Shown piece by piece: positions 54,678-64,000 of a stretch of DNA of 64,000 nucleotides. This DNA comes from Usnea hakonensis. Taxonomy: Eukaryota; Ascomycota; Lecanoromycetes; Lecanorales; Parmeliaceae. The notes below the pieces were generated by a model. It had not been told where the DNA came from and made no database searches. It saw only the letters and a list, made by a program, of their open reading frames with translations. The stretch spans positions 297,694 to 361,693 of the forward strand of contig BLJB01000067.1 in the NCBI GenBank assembly GCA_013423325.1, written 5' to 3'. Positions within the stretch are counted from its first letter, which is position 1, and every line of letters begins with the position of its first letter. A program made the translations under genes and the position numbers.

Positions 54678-57600
54678 TTACGAAAGATCTATATATACTA
54701 TAACGCTTCTATCGCGCTACCCCTTCCCCCTTATCTAAGTCCCGCCCCGCTATCGGAATTAATAGATTCCTCTATAGAGAGCGCGTCTATAGCTTAAACC
54801 CCTATTACCCCTATTTCCTTTATTTAGTCTATTATTAATAATCCTAAAAGTACTCTAAATATCTTTTAATAAATTTAGAATTAGAAAATTACTATAATAG
54901 CCTAAATAGTCTTTTTAATAGTATAGATTACTACTATAACTACCTCTTCTTTATCTATATCCTTTATAACTAATAAATTATCGCCGCCTAGTACTTCTAC
55001 TCTATTATCTCTATCTTTCGATCTAGCTCTCTTAGCTAGTATTATAGTATAAGCCGTAACCTAGATTATATAGAATTAACCTTCTATATCTACTTCTACT
55101 TCTATATCTACTCCCGCCTCTCTCCCTCGCCTATCCGAGAAACTCCCTAATATTAATAAATACGAAGGGGAACGAGATAAGCTAGATACGTAGGAGTAGA
55201 CTCTTCTATAGAAAATATATACTAATTATAACTATTACTTTATTAACGTCCTTAAGATTACTTATATCGAGTTCTATCTTACTATTAGGAAAAGAGCCTA
55301 TACTCTTATAAGCCCTTACCGAGTTAACGGTATCTATAGTATCCCTATTTTTAGCCTATATTTCTAAAGCCTCTATAACGCCTATAGAAATCCCTTTAAA
55401 GCCGAAAATATTTATATATATTTTTATAATATCCTTAGATAGGATAAAATAACTTTTTCTAAATACCTTCTACTCTTTATAACTAAGAAAGAACGCGCTA
55501 ATATAGATAATAGTATCTTTATTAAATATTTTCGCCTAGGAGTTAACTTCTCTACCTAATAAGCCGCTATTATCTAATATAGTTCTAAGGGTAAAGAACT
55601 TACTACCTATAATAAATATATAGTCTATTTTACTACTATAGATAATAAAATATAATATCTAAAATATCTCTATTTTTAAGCTACTACCCCTATTTCTATA
55701 TTTAAGCCGAAACCCTTTACCCTAGCCTCTATTTTAAGCGCTAAAATAGCCTTCTCCTCCGCCTCTATCTCTATTATTACTACTATTCCGCTATCTATTA
55801 GTAAACCTATAGATCTAGATATAGCTATAACTACTATAAAAGATAAAAGCCTCGATATCCCTAAAGTCTAAGATATCTATAATAAGTAGTAGTTATACTA
55901 CTGTTATAAGAAGAGTTATAAAGGGAAAACTATTAAAGACTATCTTAATAAGAAATCCTTTAACCTCTATATTATTAATCTCGATAATACTATTAATATT
56001 AATAGTAGTATTTCTATTCCTCTAGGAAAAGTCTAATCCTTAAGCGAAATCGCGCTTAAGGACCTATATACCTCTTTTTTTATCTTATAGCTACGTCTTT
56101 TTCTACTCTCCTATAATTATATTAAAAGTTTTCTATTTAAACCGCCTTAAAGCTTTTTAAGACTAATCCCTTATTTAAAAATAATTATATAGTAGTCTCC
56201 TATATATTATATTAAGCTTAATTTAGAATTCCTACTCTTATCTTAATTAACTTGAAGGCCTCGGCCTATACTTTTATTAATAAAAATTTTATATAATATT
56301 ATAATCTTCCCCTATACCCCTTAATATACCCTTATCGCCTCCGTAACTTTAATAGCTAGACTACCCAAACTAGAGATATTACGTATATAGCCTATACTAC
56401 TATAGTTCTAGATAATTATATAGAACGATTATTCCTATATATTACCGGTCTTAACTAATACCCCGTTATTATAGGTCTTCCTTAACTCCGATATTATAGA
56501 ATTTATATTAGTTTTAAATCTAATACTCTAATTATATCCTTATCTTTCTATTTATCCTATTATTACTCTATTCTAATTAAGATTTAAAGAGTATCTCGAG
56601 AAGAAGAGAACTTCTTATCCCTAAAAAAATCTTAAAAAGTCTAGAAGCTTAAAGATTAAGAAAACTCTAAAGATCCTTTTAATCTAGATATTAATATCTT
56701 ATCTACCCCTTAAAAAACCTCTAGCTTAGTTGTTTAGAAGAAATACCCTTATATATTACTTATTTAAGAAGAACCCGTAATTCCTAGTCCTATTATTTAA
56801 AAGGAACTTATAGAACCTAGTCTAGTCGTTTAGAAAGAATACCCTCGTATATTATCTATTTAGGAAGAACCTATAATTTCTAGCTCTATTATTTAAAAGA
56901 AACTTATAGAATACTTTAGTCCTTATCTAAGTTCTTCTCCCGCTATTAAAGAAGAAGATACTCCTAGCTAAATTATCTAAATAATCTAGAAGAGATATTA
57001 TTCTAAGTTTAAATATTAATACCCTTTATCTTAATATTTATTCTCTAAGAGGCGAGCTTATTAGATTTAGTACCCTTCTATTTACCTTAATATTATCGAG
57101 CTAGGAGCGCGTAGCTTTAACTATATTATACGTCTTAAAGACTTTAAACTCTTTAATCTTATTTTAATCTAAATAGATTTCTTCCTTAATTACTCTTTAT
57201 CGAAATAAATATCTATTTCGAATTCGCCTCCTAATCTTTATTATATTTTTAAGAACTTATATCTATATATAGAGATCTAGCCTTATAGTTATAATTAAGA
57301 TTACCGCCTTACTCTATATTAAATAGAAAAAGAACTTTATTTAGCTACTACTAATTCCTTAGAAAATCTTAAAATATATTAATAAAGTAAAAATATTAAT
57401 TCTACTATCCTTTTACCCGCTTAATATTATAAGTATCTATACGTCTTCTTAAAATAAGAGGCCGATATCCTACCCTAATATAGATTTTATAATTATATTA
57501 TCTACTTTAAAGAAGGTATTTAACCCCCTAGTTCTACCCTATATAGTATAAGCTATAATAAGGCTCTCGAACTCCGCCGCTACCTAGATAAGAATCTAAG

Positions 57601-60600
57601 TAAAGGGTTTATTTAAGCTAGTTACTTTAAGGCCGTAGCTTCTATTCTCTTTATTAAAAAGCCTAATAGGGATCTATATTTTTACGTAGACTATAGAGAC
57701 CTTAATATTATTATTATTAAGAATTAATATTCTTTACCCTTAATCTCCGAGACCCTAAACTACTTTAGCCGAGCTAAGATCTTTATTAAACTCGATATTA
57801 TTACCGCTTTTAATAGGATTTATATCTAGAAAGGAGATAAGTCCCTTATTATATTCTATATTTATTTCGAACTATTTAAGTATCTAGTTATATTATTTAG
57901 ACTATATAATAGGCCCGCTACGTTCTAGAACTATATTAATAATACTTTCCGCGAATACCTTAATAACTTTTATACTACGTACCTCGATAATATTCTAATC
58001 TATAGCGATAATAAGATCGAGTATAAGATTTATATTAACCGCGTTCTATATAAATTAGCCTAAGTTAATCTATAAGTAAATATTATAAAATATATCTTCT
58101 ATATTATTTAAGTCCTCTACTTCGGCCTAATTATTATTACTAAGGGAGTTAAGATAGACTCTATTAAAGTCGATACTATTATTAATTAGTCTAGCCTTAT
58201 TAATATTAAAGATATTTAAAGCTTTCTAGGATTTATAAATTTCTATAGAAGGTTTATTTATAGCTATAGTAAGCTTACCGCCCCCTTAACTAATCTTACG
58301 TAAAAAGATATTAAGTTTATCTAGACTATTAAATACTAAATAGCCTTTAAAGTTCTTAAAAAAATATTTACCTCCGATATAGTCCTATATTATTATAATC
58401 TAGACCTTAAGATTATAGTAGAAACTAATACTTTTAATTATATTTCTAGAGGAATCTTATTCTAATATAATAATAATAGTAAATTATATCCTATTATCTA
58501 TTTCTCTAAAAAATATAACCTTATAAAATATAATTACGAGATCTATAATAAGGAACTTATAACTATTATTCGAGTCTTTAAAAAATAGTATCCTAAGCTT
58601 AAGGGCTCTCTATCCCCTATTAAAATTATTATTAATTATAAGAACCTTAAATACTTTATATTAATTAAAATATTTAGTTATTACTAAATATATTAGAGCG
58701 AGTTCTTATCTTACTTTAACTACTAGATAACTTATCGATCTAGTAAAGCCGGTAATAAACCTAATATATTAACGTATTACTTAGGAGACCTCTCTAAAGA
58801 GGGGGATACTTAGAACCCTAAATATTTATATTAATATTAGACTATACTAAAAAATTATATTTTAGACTCTAGAGTTCTTAATCTTTAATATAAAATAGTT
58901 AGCTTAGACTCTATCTAGTTATATTTATCTCCGCTCTAGCCTTTACCTCTAGTAACTTTAGCCTCTATAGACCTAGATACTAAAGAACCTAATATCGAAA
59001 TAGATAATTTAGAACCTTAATTAAACTAAGATACCCTTATATCTAATAATAATCTAGCCGATATATCTATCTAGACGTTATAGGACCGAGCTTAAGCTAA
59101 AGATATATTTAGACTATAGATCCTAGAAGCCCTTTATAATAGTAATTATTACTATAGTAAAATCCCCCTTATTAAATATAAGGAACGTAATAACGCTCTA
59201 TATTTTTATAATAGAAAATATATATCTAACTCTAATAATCTTTACTTACGAATTATCTAACTTGCTTATAATAGTATAACTAATAGATATCTAGAATAAG
59301 TAAAATTATATAAACTTATTAATTAAGCCTATTAGTAGTTTAATATTTATAAATATATTTAACGCTTTATCTATAATTACTATATATATACTCGAGCTAA
59401 GCCCTTATATTAAAGAGTTTAAGGCTAGTTAAGACCCTTACTAGTACTATAACGCTATTAGTATAACGTCTCTATAGACTATATAGGTCCCCTACCTCTA
59501 AATATCTATATAGAAATTATCTATTAATATATTCTTATCTTTATTAATTATTTTATTAAGATAAAATATATAGTCCCTACTATTACTATAGAGTCTAAAG
59601 AGGCCGCTTAAGCTCTCTATACTTATATTTAGAAATACTATAATATATCTAAATTCTTTATATCTAATTATAATATCTAGTTTATCTCCGACGTCTTTAA
59701 GTACCTATATAGGATATTTAGAATTAATACTAAACTTTCTACTATTTACTAATCTAAGACTAATAGCTAAATAGAACGCTTTAATACTATTATAGAATAC
59801 TATCTCCGAGCCTTCTATAATTATATATAGGATAATTAGGCTAAATAGATATCTAGCGTAAAGTTTTCTATAAATAATATTTTATTTATAACTACCTTAG
59901 CCTCGCTATTCCTTACTAACTCTAATTAGAACCCTTATCTCGGCTTTAAACCCCCGGAGCCTTTATCTATTAATTTTACCGCCTAGTCTTATACTAAGCT
60001 TCTAAATATTAAGAACTTTATTAAAAAGATAGAAGAATTTATTAAGTATCTTTATAATAAAATACTAATCGCTTAGGCTATTTATAAGATTAATATTAAT
60101 ACTTACTATTATCCTAGCCCTCGCTACTTTATTAATAACTAAATCTAGTTTAATACTAAGAACCTTAATATTACCCGTCCTTCTATTAAATTAGATAATC
60201 GCTATATAGGCCCCTTTTAAATTAAGTATATATTTCGTAACCCTCTTATTATAGAGCTAGAGCTTTCTAAGTCTATATAGATATATCCTATTTTCTATAT
60301 TAACCTTTTAAGCTATATAGTTATTAACCCCTTATCTAGCTAAATTTAGGCCCCTCGTAAACCTATAGTTACTAAGAATAGCGAATATTCTTAATATATA
60401 AATAATATTCTAAACTCTAAGCTTAATTACCGGTATACCCCTACTCTTTTTAAATATTATATAGATTAGAAAGATTATAATTCTATATAGAAACCCTTTA
60501 ACCTTCTTAAAGATAGCTAAAATATAATAATTAATTTTTATATTACTAATTCTATCTATCTTAGACTTTATATTACCCCTTATACTATACCTCGATACTA

Positions 60601-60714
60601 ATATAATAACTTATAATATTTAGTTATTTTATTTTATCTCGCTTTCTCCCTTATCCTATCTCCGCCCTTCGTACCTCTATTCGTAGAAGCTCCGCCTTCG
60701 AGAAGAGGAGCTAC

Positions 60715-61042
60715 TATTATAGTACTAGACCTAACTCCCTCTAGTAGAAACCGACCTCGTTACTCTACTAACGCTCGAATACTAATAATATTAAATATAC
60801 GTATATATAATATATATCTTATATATTAGAACCTCTACGCTATAGCCCTAGAAGCCCTATATAAATATATACCTACTAGGACCTTTATCTATAAAAAGGT
60901 TACTTACTAGTTACGTATTAGATTACTTATCTATATAGACCCTATTACCCTCTATTCTATTTCTCTCCTCGTCTTTCGTCTTGTATATCTAGCCTAGTCC
61001 CTAGTATACAATAATCCATCGATCTATGTCTAGTCCTTGATA
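60715..61042 (+). repeat. 3' LTR of the Gypsy element
   Basis: 328 bp. It starts TATTATAG (G-to-A and C-to-T changes from TGTCATGG) and ends CCTTGATA. Its last 60 bp are the least decayed copy. It is followed directly by the AAAAG target copy. Confidence 0.9.
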
Positions 61043-63810
61043 AAAAGTTTCTAAACTACTATTATATTCTAAAAAAGATAATTTTATAATTAACTTCTTA
61101 TATATTAGAGCCGCTATATATAGTACTCTAGTATATAATTAGAATATTTAAACTTTTGCCCTATTAATATAAAATATTAATAGAGAACTAGTATATAAAG
61201 TTTACTCCCGAATAGAAGCCCTTTATATTAATTTAATTAGTACTATATAAAAAAATATCCTATATTAATTATTTAAAGAATATTATAAATTCGTAGATAT
61301 TTTTAATTAGAGTAAAGCTAATAAGCTATCTCCTTATTAATTAATAAATTATAAGATTAAGCTTTTATTTAAAAGTAAGCTATTAAAGAGTTACCCTTAC
61401 TCTATATTAGCTTTTAAGTTCTAGAAAATTAAGAAGTACTTTAAAAAGAACCTTTTTAAAGGCTTTATTACTTTAAGCTAAATATCCTACTTTTTATTAA
61501 TTTTATTTATACTAAAAAAGAATAGTAATCTATAATTCTATATTAATTATTAAAAGTTAAATACGCTTACTAAAAGGAATCGCTATCTATTACCCCTAAT
61601 TAAAAAGATTATTAAGAAGCTCTAAAAATATAAATATCTAATAAAGCTTAATATTATCTTAATATTTAATAAACTCTATATATCTTCTAATAGCGAAGAT
61701 CTAATAATATTTATAATAACCCTTAGTATCTATAAGTACTATATACTTCTATTTAGCCTTACTAATAGTCCCTCCTTATTCTAATAATATATTAATAATA
61801 TACTATTTAAGTTTTTAGATAACTTCTATTAAATATATCTAGATAATATCTTAATTTATAGTAAGATAAAGAAGGAATATTATAAATATATTAGTAAAGT
61901 TTTAGATAAACTTTATAATACTAGTCTTTAAATTAATATTAAAAAATATAAATTTAATATTATAGAGATTATATTTCTCGATATTATTATTTTAAGATAA
62001 GGACTTCGTATAGATCTATTAAAGATTTAAATTATAGTTAATTAGAAATAATCTATTAACTTTAAAAAAAGTTAAGCTTTTATAAGTTTTATTAATTTCT
62101 ATTATTACTTTATATATAACTTTTTAAAGATCGTAAAGCTACTCGCTAATCTTATATATAAGAATAAACCTTTTATATAGTTAGAAGCTTATATATAGAT
62201 ATTTAAAATATTAAAAGCTATAATAACCTTTATTTTAGTATTATAATATTTCGATCTATAAAAGTAAGCGATTCTAGAGACTAATACTTCTAACTTTATT
62301 ACTAGAAATATACTATCTTAATTTAATAATAATAGAATTCTATATCCTATTATATATTATAGTAAAAGTATAATTACTATTAAATATAATTATTATATCT
62401 ATAATAAAGAACTTTTTACGATTATAAAATATTTTAAATAATAATATTCTAAACTAGAATTTACTAAGCTTCTAATTTAAATCTTTATTAATTATTAAGT
62501 CTTAATAATCTTTATAACTACTAAAGACTTAAGTTATTAATAAATATAATATTTAGATATTTTATTTAAATTTAACTTTTAGATTATTTTTTAATCTAAT
62601 AAGTATAATAAGAAAGCTAATATTCTAATATATATACCTAGCTTAATATCGACTAATAAGGCTAATCTAAGATTATAATAATAATAATAAGTTATATTAA
62701 TTTCTAATCGTATTAATATTAGTTACGCTTTTAAAATTAATTCTATATTCGAAAAAATTATAATTATAAATAAGATAGACTCTATTTATATAAAATATTA
62801 TAATACGATTATTATAAATAAGATAATTTTATATAAAATTAATCTAAAAGATTATTAGATAGTCGATAAGATCCTCTATAAGACCGGTCTTCTCTAGATA
62901 TTAAAGGGATTACGAATAGATCTCTTTAAAGAAATCTATAATTAATACTTAACTAACTATTCTAAATAATAATATATAATTAAATTACTCCGCTAGTACT
63001 ATTATTAGCCCGATTATATTAAGTAGTTTATACGGAATTACGCGCGCTACTATCGTAATAAGATAATATATTAGAAGAAACGCGATTTTCTTTAACCCTT
63101 ATTAATCCCCTAAAAGAGGTAGTAGGATATAATAATAGACTTTATTATAAATCTCCTCTTATTTAAAGATTTTAATTAACTATCTTATTAAGAAATAATA
63201 TTATATTCTTTACTATTCTAGTAATAATGGTACCTCTATAGAGAAAATAGTTTAGATACTAATATAAAATATTTTCCGTTTATACGGACTTCTATTATTA
63301 GTTATTTTAGATTATAGACCCTAGTTTATATCTACTATTTAGAAAGCTATATATAAACGCTTAGGGATCTAATTTAATTTATTAATAATATATTATCCTA
63401 AAACTAATAATTAATCTAAAAGAGTTAATTAAGAGATTAAAAAAGATCTATATATATACTATAATTATATATAAGATAACTAGGCTAAATAGATTTTAAT
63501 AGTTAAATTTAATAATAATAGTAATCTTAGTATAGCTACTAGTATAACCCCGTTCTATATAAATAAAGGCTTTTACCCCCGAATAAATTTTTTATTTAAT
63601 ACGATAAATTATAAATCTACTTATAAATATCTATAAACTAAAACTATTAAGGATATCGCTACTAGAATAAAAAAGATTATTAATTTTAATTAAACTATAA
63701 TTACTATTAGTTAAATAAAAATAGAGTTCTAAGTAAATAAATATTATTAAGAGTCTCTATTTAAAGAAGATAATCTAGTTATATTATTTATTAAGAATAT
63801 TAAAATAATA

Positions 63811-64000
63811 CGCCCCTACATCATCAAATCTGAAAAGTTCCTGCTGAATATCAAATTGCGAATCGCGCGATTCGGGCGATTCGCAAAAAATCCGCACGAT
63901 CAGCAAGTCGACCCTGCTAACAGCAGAAAATACGCACGATTAGCATAGTAACTTTGCTATTCTTAGGGAATTTAGGCGATTAGCAAGGGAAAAAAAAAAA
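63811..64000. other. Non-RIPed sequence with repeated GATTAGCA/GATTCGCA motifs, cut by window end
   Basis: Composition switches abruptly near 63811 from TpA-saturated to ordinary. A perfect 16-bp palindrome (63859-63874, CGAATCGCGCGATTCG) is followed by related motifs: GCGATTCGCA (63876-63885), GCACGATCAGCA (63894-63905), GCACGATTAGCA (63934-63945) and GGCGATTAGCA (63975-63985). The window ends in an A-run. Such clustered short motifs are typical of terminal or subterminal regions of DNA transposons, but the element itself is outside the window. Confidence 0.45.

Larger units (their letters stand above)
54350..61042 (+). mobile_element. Ty3/Gypsy retrotransposon, 6693 bp, with 328-bp LTRs, RIP-inactivated
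   Basis: LTRs of exactly 328 bp (54350-54677, 60715-61042) and a perfect AAAAG target duplication (54345-54349, 61043-61047) delimit the element. On the + strand, through stops, the order is gag with a damaged zinc-knuckle-like segment near 55.9 kb, then RT. RT shows V-D-Y-R-D-L-N-I near 57.69 kb, then I-F-I-K-L-D-I-I, and the Y-L-D-D box at 57980-57991, now Y-L-D-N. RNase H is near 58.38-58.8 kb (I-I-V-E-T-N-T, where the active residue would be Asp). Integrase covers about 59.1-60.0 kb. A G-P-F-x-I-K-Y tail near 60.2 kb is the usual Gypsy integrase end. A purine-rich AGAAGAGGAG near 60702 precedes the right LTR, fitting a polypurine tract. Domain order RT-RH-INT makes it Gypsy, not Copia. 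Confidence 0.9.
53480..63800 (+). mobile_element. Older Ty3/Gypsy-type remnant split by the 54350-61042 element
   Basis: The right-hand part (61048 to about 63800) carries reverse transcriptase on the + strand. It has a G-L-T-N-x-P-S-x-F-like block near 61760, and the Y-L-D-D box at 61836-61847 now reads Y-L-D-N, followed by I-L-I-Y-S and then F-L-D-I-I. RNase H- and integrase-like wording follows to about 63.7 kb. The left part (53480-54349) would be the gag side. The two parts join in frame after removing the nested element and one AAAAG copy. No LTRs were identified, so limits are approximate. It has more stops than the element nested in it, consistent with greater age. Confidence 0.6.

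Overview
The window reads as a filamentous ascomycete (Pezizomycotina) chromosome segment. The reasons are short GT-AG introns (mostly 45-70 bp) with CTGAC/CTAAC-like branch sites, conserved housekeeping genes in fungal form, and AT-rich blocks full of TpA in which retrotransposon genes are riddled with stops, as expected from repeat-induced point mutation (RIP). A leotiomycete is my guess for the class; nothing in the window proves it.

Layout: a degraded Ty3/Gypsy-like fragment (1 to about 1975), then a compact gene island (about 2.0-42.6 kb), then a 21 kb block of nested dead retroelements (about 42.65-63.8 kb), then about 190 bp of non-RIPed sequence at the right edge.

Gene island in order: a small conserved hypothetical (+); ARC1-like tRNA-binding cofactor (-); CHO2 phosphatidylethanolamine N-methyltransferase (-); NBP35 Fe-S assembly ATPase (+); a G-rich minisatellite; a multi-exon secreted Cys-containing protein (-); a mitochondrial thioredoxin-like protein (-); exosome subunit MTR3 (-); a 2.4 kb stretch with no convincing gene; VAN1 mannan polymerase subunit (+); a GEA/GBF1-type Sec7 Arf exchange factor (+); SYF1 splicing factor (-); VMA8 V-ATPase subunit D (+); a two-RRM U1A/U2B''-like snRNP protein (-); CCA1 tRNA nucleotidyltransferase (+); TTI2 (+); FIG4 phosphoinositide phosphatase (-); flavohemoglobin (+). 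These serve unrelated core functions (lipid and membrane traffic, RNA processing, Fe-S and redox biology), so this is neither an operon nor a biosynthetic cluster. Several pairs share short divergent promoters (CHO2/NBP35, SYF1/VMA8, snRNP/CCA1).

I rebuilt spliced models by hand from splice signals, reading phase and family similarity. This gave very small exons (7 nt in the thioredoxin-like gene, 7 nt in the snRNP gene, 11 nt in VMA8), a GC-AG intron in FIG4, and possible dual-start (mitochondrial/cytosolic) forms of CCA1 and flavohemoglobin.

The right block resolves into two LTR elements that each still have equal-length LTRs and perfect 5-bp target duplications: a 2.56 kb non-autonomous one, and a 6.7 kb Gypsy element. 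Each is nested in an older retroelement, and a Tad-like LINE lies between them in the opposite orientation.

I found no new biological system. The items most worth checking are the microexons, the nested element chronology, the secreted protein, and the un-RIPed sequence at the right edge.
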